From: Sphaerosporella brunnea
Lineage: Eukaryota > Ascomycota > Pezizomycetes > Pezizales > Pyronemataceae
Assembly: GCA_008704415.1 (NCBI GenBank)
Contig: VXIS01000208.1
Coordinates: 1-64,000, forward strand
Length of the DNA: 64,000 bases
Direction of reading: 5' to 3'
Shown here: positions 34,743-45,410 of the stretch, one piece after another
Layout: each line of letters starts with the position of its first letter
How positions within the stretch are numbered: the first letter of the stretch is position 1
Program-made: the position numbers and the translations under genes
The notes under the pieces: model-generated
Told to the model about the DNA's origin: nothing
The model's database searches: none
Seen by the model: only the letters and a program-made list of their open reading frames with translations

Positions 34743-34811
34743 AGCCCATTTGATTCAAATGGGTTCAGACCGCGCCGAAAGCAGGACTGGGCGGTCTATT
34801 GGCAGCCCTGT
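34743..34811 (+). mobile_element. hAT 3'-end fragment
   Basis: It carries the palindromic CCCATTTGATTCAAATGGG block and ends GGCGGTCTATTGGCAGCCCTG-like, the same terminus as at 38706 and 40532. No 5' end was identified upstream. Confidence 0.6.
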
Positions 34812-34969
34812 GCCTCAGTACCGCAGCTCTACGGTGTATGATGAATGTAGAGTTCCCGAGATGTAAGGGCAAGTGGCTAACACCACGGGGTAGAGTGATG
34901 GTCAGTGAAGCTACTTTGCGCGTGGGTCGCCGCGGTGATTTTACCGGGCTTTAAAAGAATCATAGAACG

Positions 34970-35545
34970 ATGCAAAACAACAACAACGACAACAACATGA
35001 TTTGTAACATAAATGGTCCCGGTGTGACCGTCATCACTGGGCCCATCATCGGAAATGTGGTGGTTGGAAACGGAAATCTGGTGGCTGGAAACGCACAAAA
35101 CGTCGGAATCCAGCAGTTCGGCCGGGACTCACGTGGATGGACCTGGCCACGCCATGTGCCCATACCCGTCGCGTCCCGGCCAATCAGCTGGCAGGAGGGA
35201 GCTGGCTGTTCGAGCAGAGGCACCATGGGCACCTGCGAACCCTGTACACCCTCGACTGGGAGGTGCCGGCCAATGGCTGCCCCGATAAGTCGGACCAGTT
35301 GGAGACGTTGCTTTGGGATGTGGCCAATTTCTCACCAGCCCTGCAGACAATTGCGATCACTAGAGGACGCAATTTTTTTTCTCTTTTACATGGGCGGTTG
35401 TGGAGGGTGGGGGAGCGGAATATTTGTTTTCAGGGAGGTGGTGGAGGGTGGGGAGGGTGAGGCTAGTGTGGGCGGTTTGGGGAGGGCCGGGAATAGGGCG
35501 GGTGGAACATGTTTTTTTTTTTTTTTGCTGGTCCGAGTGGAATAA
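34970..35545 (+). CDS. Hypothetical coding region, Asn-rich start
   Basis: ATG at 34970 opens a frame with an Asn-rich N-terminus and a Gly/Val/Asn-rich stretch (about 45 residues). Further on, the better-looking coding signal is in the next frame (35137-35460, containing LYTLDWEVPANGCPD and LETLLWDVANFSPAL). An intron or a frameshift near 35130 would be needed to join them. After about 35380 the sequence is G-rich low complexity and probably non-coding. Confidence 0.3.
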   Translation: MQNNNNDNNMICNINGPGVTVITGPIIGNVVVGNGNLVAGNAQNVGIQQFGRDSRGWTWPRHVPIPVASRPISWQEGAGCSSRGTMGTCEPCTPSTGRCRPMAAPISRTSWRRCFGMWPISHQPCRQLRSLEDAIFFLFYMGGCGGWGSGIFVFREVVEGGEGEASVGGLGRAGNRAGGTCFFFFLLVRVE

Positions 35546-35656
35546 TTTTTTTCTATCTGACTGATCCTCGCCTCTACTCCTTGCCATTCATAATCGGTCT
35601 CAGTTGAGGGTATTCCGGAAATGACGGTCATTTAACCAAAATATATTTTCGCTAAA

Positions 35657-35983
35657 GTGGGAGTCGTTTGCATTCAGCCGCAGGAAGTGAGCAGTGACGG
35701 GGCGGCAGCCCGGCAGTCCGCACAAAGCAACAGTGCGATGCAAAGTGCCACTATGGGACAGGCGGCTATAAGCCTGCAGCGCAGTCGAAGTTCCCCTGGC
35801 TTCACCGGGGTGCGGACGGTCCCAAAAGTGGTTCAAGCAGCGCTCAACGTGGTGCTCAAAGCGGTGATCGAAGCGTGCGAAGTGGCGGGGACCCTGAATG
35901 ATTATATTTCGCCCATCCCGCGGTTGTTTGAACGGTGGCGGATTGACATTTCAAAACTGGCATGTCGCATATTCCGTACTTGA
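35657..35983 (+). CDS. Hypothetical small protein or exon, about 108 codons
   Basis: An open plus frame with a helical, Val/Ala/Leu-rich second half (VVQAALNVVLKAVIEACEVA). The first ATG in frame is at about 35738; the upstream part starts without ATG, so this may be an internal exon. No domain recognised. Confidence 0.3.
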   Translation: MGVVCIQPQEVSSDGAAARQSAQSNSAMQSATMGQAAISLQRSRSSPGFTGVRTVPKVVQAALNVVLKAVIEACEVAGTLNDYISPIPRLFERWRIDISKLACRIFRT

Positions 35984-36431
35984 ACCATCCTCATGACCGT
36001 CGCGTTCGGTCAGGGACCTTCATTGGACGTCGCTAGTAGTCTGGGGTCACAGGTTGTCTATCATCAATTTGCAGGTCTGGCGGGTCTTCTAAATAGATAT
36101 AAACTATATAGAGCAGTTGATGTGGCGTTTTACGGTGGCGTTTTACGGTGGCGGTGGCGTGTACGGGTGTGGCGGTTGCTGGAGGCTGAAGCGAGGCGAG
36201 CTTTACCATTCTGCAGCGGAGCGAGTACCTTGCTCTACCATTCTGGAGCGGAGGCGTGGAGGAGCTTGAGCGACAGTACTGCCGAGCAACTACGCTGCTG
36301 TACACTCTCTTTCCTCTACTACTGGAACCGCGGAATGTATAACTATTTTGGCGTTGTATCGTAGTCAGCCGGCATCGATATAAGCGGTCCCGTGAGTTCA
36401 CGGCCGCCGAAACGTACACGTCAACACACGC

Positions 36432-36525
36432 GCCTTCGTGGCGCAATGGTTAGCTGACCTGTCTCCGCAGTCCGGACCTTAAGCTCAATGCGGCAGACGC
36501 CGCGTTCGAGCCCGGCTGGAATCCC
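36432..36525 (+). tRNA. Possible tRNA relic
   Basis: The A-box-like TGGCGCAATGGTTAGC and B-box-like GTTCGAGCC are about 60 bp apart, as in an intron-containing tRNA. However, neither the acceptor nor the T stem pairs properly. It is best read as a tRNA pseudogene or a SINE promoter. Confidence 0.25.
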
Positions 36526-37572
36526 CTGCGGAAACAGTATTGAGGGGCCCCGTCACGTGTGTGCCAGGGTGAGCAGGGTTGTCCGACAGCGGGATCTGCA
36601 CCTTTTTTTTATTATTACCATTATCAAGTAAGGTAGTATTTGGCTGGCTAATTTGTGGTGTATTGTGAATAAAAAAACGGCTATTATGCTCCGTACCGCG
36701 TGGATTTTGTGAAAGTTCCCCGTGAACCTCGCTCTCAGTGTATGGTCGGCTGCATAAAGATCTATACCCTTAGCAAGATGACAGCGTCGGAGCATGTTGG
36801 AGTGGAGCTCAGGGAGCTGGCCAGGCCGTCGCCACGTCTCCTGGCATCCGCATTCCGCCTCTTCTCTTCTGTTCGGTGGCCGGGTGTCGTGTGTGTCGAT
36901 GACTACACAGCTCTAGCATGCTGGTGCGCAGCGGTGAAAGAGCTTGGGCGACGATACTGCAGAGCGACTACGTCGCTGCACACGCTCCTAGATATGTAGA
37001 TAGTTGGGAAATGGAATGGCATTGTATTTATCAGTGCAGGTAGTGAGACGGTCGTGCCTCCTCAACCCAAACCCACTACCTCCTCTCTTTACTTTGCCGC
37101 GCCGTGTTTCACACGCGTACGTCCTGACTGCAACGTACATATATGACTTTACGTGAAGTGGCGCTGTACTGATGACTCCACGCCGTGTGGTCACCACACG
37201 GCTGTTCACTAGTAGATCTAAAAATGGGGGTAGTGTACATCTCTAGCCTCTGGAGGGGGCTTTGCGCTCCGTTTGCGCAATCTCGCGGGTCCAGTAAAAC
37301 AGTGAGGCGATGGATTTGAAATGCTTGACCACGCAAAAGACTCACACGTGTGCTATGCTAGACACTAAGACCAGGTGCCACGCGCGATATCACAATCCTG
37401 GGGGAGTGACACTGGGTGGTTGGAAGGTGGGGAAGAGGCTGGGCGTTCCAGAGGATGAGTGGGCTGAATTTCAGCGTTGATTCACAGCTAGCACTCGCGC
37501 TGATTGAACCCGCATTTTATCACCTGCCACCGCGCTTCTCCATGCTCCCGATCCTCGAGGTGCACTCCACAA

Positions 37573-38062
37573 TAGGGGTACTTAAAGTCTGGCTTATAAG
37601 CTGGCTTAAACGCTGGCTGATGAGATTTACTGCGGGCCTCGGTCGGTCACTTGCCGTTCATTGGCCGGTGGAATATTAGCGGGCTCGGCGTGCAGCAGCC
37701 TGCATATCGAGTTTATAAGCTTTCCAAACCCCTGTTTTTGCGAGTTGAGAAAACTTAAGCAGGCTTATGAAGGTGGATCGACAGAGATGGTTGCCATTTG
37801 CTAGTAGACTGACCTACTAACAGCTGCGACAAGGTCTGTAGTCGCAGGCACGTGACAGTAGTTTCTTGGAAACGAACCGTTAGACGCAGCAACCGTTCAT
37901 CAGCAAGCCATCAGCTAGCGGTCAGCCAGCACTTCCAGCCAGGTCGAATTGACTTGAAACGGTGCACACAATTCTATTGGCTGACCCCCTGTCGGCTCGC
38001 TGGCGCGAGTTTCATCAGCCAGGTTTTAAGCTTGCTTATAAGCCAGGGCTTGAGTACCCCTA
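37573..38062. mobile_element. TIR element, 490 bp, with ~50-bp imperfect TIRs
   Basis: The left end TAGGGGTACTTAAAG and the inverted right end TAGGGGTACTCAAG are followed by matching GGCTTATAAGC, GGCTTAAA and CTGGCTGATGA blocks. The TAGGGG termini fit the hAT superfamily. Adjacent 8-mers (ctccacaa and acgcgcca) do not form a clean target duplication. The interior is rich in AAGCTTATAA-type motifs and has no transposase frame. Confidence 0.72.
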
Positions 38063-38130
38063 ACGCGCCACACAATAACCGCCAACTCTGATACGGTGTT
38101 TACCACCGGCCGATGCGGCGCGCTTTCTTC

Positions 38131-38706
38131 CAGGGCTGTATTTATTCCGGCCACTCGCCAGGTCAAACTGGGCCCCACAGAGTGGGTCCAGCTGTGTGGG
38201 CCGTTGTAAGAAAAGGCGGGATATCTGATAGGTGCCTGCCAGCGGCGGGTACTCCTGGTCAAGATGTATTCGGTCAGCGGGCCGAACTCAGGGCCATCAT
38301 GAGTGCTGATCGCTGGGTGTTGGCTCCGCAGGACCTAACGCGTCGATTGCAATCGATTGATTTGTCGATCACTGGCAGAATCTGCTCACGTTTAACCCAA
38401 AAACTGCGGCTGGGAGGAGCGGCGGCATAAAATGGAGCGGAACTGCTGACGTTTTGCTCACAAATCACGCCCTTTAACCCAGAAAACTCAGGTCGGAGGA
38501 GAGGCGGAAGAATACGGACTCGAACTGCTGATGTTTTGCTTACAAATCCAAGTTGGGTGTACACCGGTCCTGATGGGCACCTTCAGTCCGCTGGGTGCCG
38601 TACAGAATTGCCTGGATCCAAATGGGCCGTAATTTTCAAAGCCCGTTGAATCAAACGGGTTCAGGCCTCCTCCAAAGCCGGACTGGCCGGACTTTTGACA
38701 GCCCTG
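38131..38706 (+). mobile_element. hAT deletion derivative, 576 bp
   Basis: It starts CAGGGCTGTATTTATTCC and ends ACTTTTGACAGCCCTG. Its left 340 bp match 39655-39995 and its right 140 bp match 40390-40532, in the same order and orientation, but it lacks the transposase-derived middle part. Flanking 8-mers do not match. It lies just before the transposase fragment at 38742. Confidence 0.7.
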
Positions 38707-38935
38707 CGCCCGTGCGGAGGTGCAGGACGTGTGGCTTGGCTTTTGAGGCTTATTAGGAGCCTACACTGGAGACAACATTGCTGGATGTGTCTGGGCCGTC
38801 GTTCAGGACTTCAATCTTCAGCGACAATTGGGTTACTTCACTTTAGACAATGCCACGTCGAACGACACAGCGATGGAGGCGCTCGCTTGGAGACTGCATG
38901 ACTTAGGCATTGATCTCTATCTCCGTGAGCGACAG

Positions 38936-39335
38936 ACGAATGACGTCTGGTGAACGAGTGACGTCTGGTGAAGGATTGATTTGTGGTGACTGAATCATAT
39001 CTGGGAAAGGAGTGACGACTGGTAAACGAGTGAACGAGCGAACTGTGTTGAACGAGTAGCATCTGGTGACCGAATAATGTGCAGTGAACCAATGACGTAA
39101 TGTGCAGAAGCCTTCTCCCGCAGAGGAATGAGATGGGCGGTCACTAGGCCCGGCACCGACCCGTCACCTAGCGTACGTACAGCAAGAAAAATATTCTTAG
39201 CTCCAGACTAAGAATATTCAACATCACCCGAGCAAGCGAGTGCTGAAACACACATCGACAAGAACCTGTTGGCAATAACGCCTGGTGAACGAATGACGTC
39301 TGGTGACTGAATAATTTCTAGTGAACGAGTGACGT
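38936..39335 (-). repeat. 18-bp minisatellite within the hAT transposase
   Basis: Inverted copies of the 18-bp VIRSPD-type unit (plus-strand form GTGAACGAATGACGTCTG) occur at 38936-39095 and again at 39280-39335, diverged and partly degenerate. The block separates YLRER from LRCFGHI in the transposase, where these motifs are normally adjacent, so it arrived as an insertion. Confidence 0.75.
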
Positions 39336-39654
39336 GTGTCACGGCGCGAGATTGGATTAGGATGTCACGGATCTTTGTTGCGGCTCTGCCGAGGCTATGT
39401 TCAGCTACTACGTAGCGCGGGTTGAGGTGCTTTGGACACATTCTTAAACTCGTGGAGAAGGCATTGTTATGGAGCAAAAAACCCCTTACAATTGATGATG
39501 CTGTTCTAGACGCTGACAGTGATGAAGCTGTTGAACTTCAACGTCTCCAGGATCGGCGGAAGCGCGGACCACTGGGCAAGCTCTACAATTGCATTCGATA
39601 CATTCTGAAAACACCCCAACGCCGCAAAAAGTTTGCAGAAAAATGCCGTACCAC

Positions 39655-40532
39655 CAGGGCAGTCAATAGTCCGGCTGGCCGCCAGGTCAAACGGGGCCCC
39701 ACGGAGTGGGTCAGGTCGGGCCGGTGATGTAGCAAGCCCGACAGGCTCGGGCCGGCATAATAAAAACCTGGATATCTGATAGGTGCCGGTCGGTGCCCGG
39801 TATCCTGAATTAGGCTCGGGTCGGTCGTTGTGCCGGACGCGGGTCCACTAAAAGCGCTAATCGTTCGGTTTTCGCCGGAGCTGAAGCGTCGATTGCAATC
39901 AGAACACTGGTCGATCCACCCCAAAAACAGCAATCAGGACGAGAGTCGGAATAAAAAGGAGAGGAATTGCTGACGTTTGGCTCACAAAACACGCTTAATC
40001 CAATTTCAGCGATGTCTGCTGAAGTGGAACGTGTGTTCAGCGGGTGAGAGTCTCTTTTGAAGTTGGTGTCGATGGAAGCATCACTAACAATTCCCAGGGA
40101 TCGATCCACTATTACGGATCAGCGGGGTTCCTTGGGAGACGATGTTATCGAAGCCATAGCATGCCTCAAATCCGGGGCGAGGGGAGATCTGGTATATGGC
40201 GTGGGTTCTCAAATTCATCAGGTTTAGTGTATGCTGAGTGACTTGGAACAGTGGGCGGCGGAGACGGAGGGGTAGCTGGAGATCCTCCAGGCTGTTGAAT
40301 CTGTATCTCGCGTTCATATTTCGTTCCTTGATGCATGTGTCAGCAAAAAACTACAGATGCCTGGCGGGCCCGCCGGGCACCGGGTACTTCTGGGCCTGGC
40401 GGGTGCCCGTAGGCGCCTGGGTCTCGATCCAAAAAGCCTGGTCCAAACGGGCCGTAATTTTCAAAGCCCGTTTGAATCAAACGGGTTCAGGCCTCCTCCA
40501 AAGCCGGGCTGGCCGGACTTTTGACAGCCCTG
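39655..40532 (+). mobile_element. hAT element, 878 bp, inserted in a hAT transposase, with 8-bp TSD
   Basis: It begins CAGGGCAGTCAATAGTCC and ends GGACTTTTGACAGCCCTG. The 8-bp direct repeat cgtaccac flanks both ends (39647-39654 and 40533-40540). Removing the element plus one repeat restores an uninterrupted reading frame in the host transposase across the junction. Inside, 40008-40235 encodes the C-terminal dimerisation domain of another hAT transposase (MSAEVERVFSG, then TDQRGSLGDDVIEAIACLKS), so the element is an internally deleted derivative of an autonomous hAT that kept the 3' end of its gene. Confidence 0.95.
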
Positions 40533-40846
40533 CGTACCACAGTCCAACATGAACCGGCCTCGTTTGTGGCAATGATTCCTGGAAATGCCACTCGATGGAA
40601 CGGAGATTCTGCGGCGATCGCTAGAGCACTTTGACTGAGGGAACCCCTTGAGAAATTTACCTCCTCTGACATCCGTCAGGAGCGTACCTCCCCGTCATCA
40701 CGGAGTACCCTGTGACACGATCAGCTCACACCGGAAGATTGGCAACAACTGCAGTTCATGCTTGAGAGCCTCGAGCATCTGAAGGCCTGAACGTTCAGGC
40801 TTGAAAGGCGCGGGATGCGCTGCCAGCTGTTTGAGGCCACCCGTCA

Positions 40847-40975
40847 TGCTATTCACTTCGTAGACGTGCAGCGGTCTAAACTCAACGCCGCTGCTGAAAA
40901 ATAAAGTCTATATCCTGGCCCAAGGTTTTGCGCTCCGCTGCGGTCTCTCCAACGTGGCATGCGCTGAGTTGACCC
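40847..40975 (+). repeat. Interspersed repeat, copy 1 (~130 bp)
   Basis: This is about 88% identical by eye to 42968-43108, beginning ATGCTATTCACTTCGTAGAC and ending at GGTTGACCC / GAGTTGACCC. It interrupts the hAT transposase between LTPEDWQQLQ and LPAFDELL. Confidence 0.8.
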
Positions 40976-41889
40976 ATGAGACAGTATCAATGGGTGGTGT
41001 TACCTGCCTTCGATGAACTTCTCTCTCAGTTTGAAGACAGTAGACACTTCCATACACACGTCGACAATACTTCGTCCCATCGTATTACGTCCTTGAATGC
41101 GAGGCAGTCCTGGATAGGTATATGCCTTGCCCCCATTCCACCGACGTCTGGCTTGCTCCTACCTGACTCCTACCTCCTGTGCTGCTCAAATTGGAACCCA
41201 TTGCGTTCGCTCTGCTTCAAAGTGGCTTCTACTAACCTGCACACAGGTAGTATGAACTGTTGGATCGCACGCCAGTCTACGACGCTTCTTTGGCGCTTCA
41301 CCCAGAAGGGAAGTTCGAGTCTGTTGAGCAGGAGTGGGAGGACAGGCCTATGAGGAAGAGAGCCGGTTGACTGATTCCAAGTATATCGACTCCAGCGGTT
41401 TCAGCAGCTTCCGGTTGAGAATTTTGCGGGCCCGCCGGACTATTCGGTGAAGGCCCTCGATATCGGTTCTCGCTGGCCTTTTGGGAAGAGATCTCCCCCC
41501 GATGGGAGTAAAATTGAATGCTATTCCTGCTATGTCAACAGAGGCCGAGCGTATTTTCAGCGGGTATGTACTCTATGTTTCCCTTATTCCGGGCATGGCT
41601 GACTATGATACTGGGGTGGTAGCTGTCGATACACAATTACTGACCAGCGAGCTTCCCTTGGGGATGATATCATCGAAGTGATTGAATGTCTGAAGTCCTG
41701 GGCGCGCAAGTCTCTTGTGTATGGACCGGACTCGCTGATCGATAAAGTTGAACGCATGTCGAGCAATTTGGAAACACGGTCAGCGCATATGGAATAAGCG
41801 GTGGTTGTTGGGCAGAGCGATCTCAGATCGTTGGGGGCGCAGTTTGACGTCTTCTTAAGGTTCTTGTGTTCTTTAAACAATGGAACATA

Positions 41890-42073
41890 TTTCAGGTGCG
41901 GTGCCTGGCGGGCCGACGGGCGCCTACATATCCTATCCCATCCGGCGGCCGTGGGCCCCTGGATCTCGGTCCAAAATGCCTGGGCCAACGGGCCTCGATT
42001 TGAAACGCCCGTTTGATTCAAACGGGTTCAGATCGTGCAGAAAGCCGGACCGGCCGGTCTGTTGGCAGCTCTG
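41890..42073 (+). mobile_element. hAT 3' terminus of the split transposase copy
   Basis: It contains GGCGGGCC and GCGCC motifs, then the palindromic CCCGTTTGATTCAAACGGG, and ends GGTCTGTTGGCAGCTCTG. This is the family 3' end, lying 90-280 bp after the transposase stop, where the 3' end of the host element is expected. Confidence 0.72.
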
Positions 42074-42967
42074 TGCAGCTGCTACTATCAATAACAAAAT
42101 CAGCGTCGATAGTTTGCCGGATAGACCCTGGCGACCGCTTGCCAAAGTCGGCCCATAGTGCGGTCATCGCGTATCCAACACACCGTGGCTGCCCAGCTAC
42201 ACATTCCAATGCGACTTCCACGTTTCCCAAAATTCAACACCTCCTTAGGTGGCACAGTTCACCTTACGTTTTTGACAAACACAAAATGGGCAGTTAGACT
42301 GCAAGCTAAGACGGAGCAGCACCAACGGACAGGCCTCGAGCTCCTGCAGGCGAGTGATGGGCGGAATAGTGCTGGCACCTTGCAGGCGGAGTCGAGGAAA
42401 ACGCGCCAGGATCTTCGCTGGCCCCTATAACAGGGCCCCGTCTGGTCAACCGGATGTGCGCTGGCTGCTCTGCGCTTTTCATCAAGGTACGATCCACACC
42501 GGTGCTCCACCACCCGCGCTATGTACCCCTCCTTGCTTAGCGGGGGCTCATACTATGGTGAGTTGACCTTAAATGTGTACCGCAAGCGCAAGCCCGCAGG
42601 TCACGATGACTGCCGAGAGCCTATCACCTCCCACTGAACGACAGCGCGTTTCGGTGAACAGTGTGAAGGATGACCTTGAAGATCTTAGCTGCGTCAGTGA
42701 TTCCTAAGCGCTGGGACCAGAAAAGTCACCGCCTCTTGTCCAGGGAGTGCAGCCAGTGATCGGAGTCTGTGGACTGCTGGCCTTTGGTTAGAGACAACAA
42801 CGGACGCACGTTGTGGTGGCCATCTCCTGAACCACCAATGCGAATCGACCTGGCATGCAGTGTTTGTCACTCCATGTCTGTGTCGGTCACGGACAGTGTT
42901 TGAAGGTATTCAGACGACGCAATCGGATCCGATGTGATGTGTCCATACAGCTGGTGTGAAAACACCA

Positions 42968-43108
42968 CGCGTGATGCTATTCACTTCGTAGACGTGCAGC
43001 GGTCTAAACTCAACGCCGCTGCACTGAAAGATCAAGTCTATATCCTGGCCCAGGGTCCTGCGGTCCGCTGCGGTCCCTCCAACGTGGCATGGGCTGGGTT
43101 GACCCGGG
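42968..43108 (+). repeat. Interspersed repeat, copy 2 (~140 bp)
   Basis: The partner of 40847-40975. Here the unit is open in one plus frame (HFVDVQRSKLNAAALKDQVY), whereas copy 1 is frameshifted, so copy 2 may be closer to a coding ancestor. No family recognised. Confidence 0.75.
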
Positions 43109-43844
43109 GGCACACGACGCGGGCCGAGACGCAGGCTGGGACGAGTGTCTTCCATGATCGTTCGCGGTCGAATAAAGACAATAAAACCTGATGACAAATA
43201 ATAACACACCTCAACGCTCCTGCAAATTCGACGAAGTATTTGAGGTCTGCATTGCTCGGAGGGATAGAATGTACCTGGGATATATGTTATATCTATACCC
43301 CGTAGCAGGTCGCGTTCAGCACTCTCACCACGTTCCGGGGCTGGAAGAAAGTCCAAGTGCTACTCCCTATATAAGCGGTTTACCTGGATTTCACCTCACT
43401 ATTTACCTCATAGGAACAGATGGGACATTTTCAGCCGGAGTCTATCTCCGGACACTTCAACTACCTTCAACGCCATCATCACAGGCCGGGTGTCGCCCCG
43501 TCGGTTGCGCAATCGGTACAGACTTCAGACGTCATCCGCTGTGAAATATACGCTGGCGAGCTAGCATTGGGACGTAGGAGAGGCAAAAACGTGTATTTCA
43601 CAGGTACACGATGCGGGCAAGGTGCACACCGTCGACAACGCTTTCGATTATTCTTCCCGACTATCACTTGATCCCGGCTTTCATCAACAATTTTATCTGA
43701 CGCACTCCAATAATGTCCGCCAAGCACCTCCCGTGTTCACCAGACTCGCAGGATGACATTTACGACAGTGTTAGCGTCCTCCCTGAAGACTCCGCCTCGC
43801 AATTGTCCACGCCAGTCCTACCGGTATCTGAGTCGGTCGTGCAT

Positions 43845-45032
43845 TTACTGTTTTGTCGAAAGCCAAATGGTGCCGAAATGTCTTCTGTCAGCAATATCCC
43901 TCCAATCTTCGTCATTCCGAAGTTCGTGCTGCGTAAAGTCTGGCAGCTCAGCAACGATCAAGAATCCGTGGTCCGCTCGCTGGAACCAATGCGAAACTCG
44001 AGCGACGACCCAACTGAGTGGTGCTGTCCGTGGTATCGTAATACGGTCGTCCGATGTGCGATACCGTGCGATAAGGCCATCGCCGCTCGACCACTGTTCC
44101 CATTTCTCCCCAAAGATCGTGATCTCGGCATTGCGGGGGTCTTCGATGATCTCCTTCCAAATGTTCTCAGCTGTCAAATAGCGTACAGCAGGTGCCGGGA
44201 ACTGCACGAAGGCTCCCAACTTGTACCCAGAGTTGACTGTGTAGAAGTATTGGGCGAGGCGTGAGACCAACGAAGGCAGCGTACAGAGGCGCGAGATAGC
44301 GAGACGGACATTGACAGACACAATGGTTATGATTATTGTGTGCGGCGTTACCTGAACGCGTGGTGCGATGCTGTTCACGACTTGCTGTGGGCATGTCAGC
44401 GTGTTCGGGATCATAACGAGGGGGTAACATACTGTCAGTTGATCGAGCTTTCTGCTATGCTCTTCGTTTGCCTGACGGACCTCCAGCCTGAGGTCCTGCA
44501 GTGATCCTGGACGTTGCACATCCTGTTGAAGCTGTCGCTCGTTGCGCTGCGATTGCTGCAGATGAGTCGCCGGGTGCTGAATCTGCCGCTGTAATGCATG
44601 CTGCTGCTGCTGCTGCTGTTGCTGAAGCTGTTGTGCTTGCTGCAGAAGCTGCTGCTGTTGCGCTGGAGGCGGCACCAGAGCAGCGGCAGGCGGGAGTGCA
44701 CGAGGAACCACAGCAGGCAATCGGCGCCTCTTCCGAATCGCCGTCGTGCCAAGAACAACGACCTGGGTCAAAATATGGAACATTTCAGATCCGTCGACCA
44801 CCTGCAACTGACGCCCAACGAACAGAGCCGGCCAAAGCGTCGCTAACTGAGCCTCGTTGGCCAAAGCGACGAGTGCTCTAGCCCAACGGCCTGGATCGTT
44901 GCTGTTGGTGGGGTGTTCATCGGGCCACCATCCATTCACAATCGCAGCTTCGCCCAATATCAAGTGCACCTTTACGCCAGCGATTGGAGGCGCAATCTGG
45001 TGCTGGTTCTGGATGTAAACCATACTAGCCAT
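43845..45032 (-). CDS. Polyglutamine hypothetical protein, 379-395 residues
   Basis: A minus-strand frame of 395 codons is open from ATG at 45032 to TAG at 43845. 44385-44432 is a candidate 48-nt intron (GTATGT...CTGAC...CCCACAG); its length is a multiple of three, so the frame stays open whether or not it is spliced, giving 379 residues if removed. The N-terminal 115 residues look globular. A Gln-rich segment encoded by CTG/TTG repeats on the plus strand (44595-44680) continues into a helical Gln/Glu/Arg region. The C-terminal 150 residues are Trp-rich and acidic (FGEKWEQWSSGD, LRNDEDWRDIAD). A possible upstream exon may end near 45098. Family not recognised. Confidence 0.62.
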   Translation of the reverse strand: MASMVYIQNQHQIAPPIAGVKVHLILGEAAIVNGWWPDEHPTNSNDPGRWARALVALANEAQLATLWPALFVGRQLQVVDGSEMFHILTQVVVLGTTAIRKRRRLPAVVPRALPPAAALVPPPAQQQQLLQQAQQLQQQQQQQQHALQRQIQHPATHLQQSQRNERQLQQDVQRPGSLQDLRLEVRQANEEHSRKLDQLTVCYPLVMIPNTLTCPQQVVNSIAPRVQVTPHTIIITIVSVNVRLAISRLCTLPSLVSRLAQYFYTVNSGYKLGAFVQFPAPAVRYLTAENIWKEIIEDPRNAEITIFGEKWEQWSSGDGLIARYRTSDDRITIPRTAPLSWVVARVSHWFQRADHGFLIVAELPDFTQHELRNDEDWRDIADRRHFGTIWLSTKQ

Positions 45033-45258
45033 TTTGCTTGATGGTCTGCGTGCAATGCTTAGCTACTTGCGATTGAAATGGTGAGGAGAACATACCTGCA
45101 AAAGAAAAGATGCTAAAGAGTAAACAATCTAATGGCGCAACCTGACAAAAACGCAGGCGAGATAATTGTTTACTAACCGTGAGAGCTATTGGAATGGTTA
45201 GACGATAGTGGGGCTGAGCTGTGGGGATGGTAAACGTGTGTGGGCTGATCGGGGGAGG

Positions 45259-45410
45259 GGGAAGGTACAAGGTGTGTGGGGAGGTGAGATATTGCCGCTT
45301 GTCTTGGTTGGATGGTATCGTTCTTGGGGGAAGGTACAAGGTGTCGGGGAGGTGAGAGATTGCCGCTTGTCTTGGTCGGATGGTGTCGTTGTTGGGGGAA
45401 GGTAGAAGGC
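45259..45410. repeat. 68-bp tandem repeat upstream of the polyQ gene
   Basis: GGGGGAAGGTACAAGGTG recurs at about 45259 and 45328, with a third partial copy at about 45396. Units share TTGCCGCTTGTCTTGGT. It lies 230-380 bp upstream of the ATG at 45032 and could be promoter-associated. Confidence 0.7.

Larger units (their letters stand above)
38742..41797 (+). pseudogene. hAT transposase, split by nested insertions
   Basis: Collinear fragments of one hAT transposase are spread over 3 kb. 38742-38935 contains TGDNIAGC and [18 protein letters not shown], followed by YLRER. 39415-39654 contains LRCFGHILKLVEKALL. 40541-40845 contains NATRWNGDSAAIARAL and LTPEDWQQLQFML. 40973-41353 contains WVVLPAFDELLSQFEDS. 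41505-41797 contains IPAMSTEAERIFSG and, in another frame, SLGDDIIEVIECLKSWAR, the C-terminal dimerisation domain. Interruptions are a minisatellite (38936-39414), a complete hAT element (39655-40532) and a repeat (40847-40975), plus stops. The conserved blocks identify the superfamily firmly. The 3' terminus is probably at 42073. Confidence 0.88.

Noticed and set aside
38123..38714. Target duplication around the 38131-38706 element
   Set aside because: Flanks ctttcttc and cgcccgtg do not match; it may be a recombined pair of ends.
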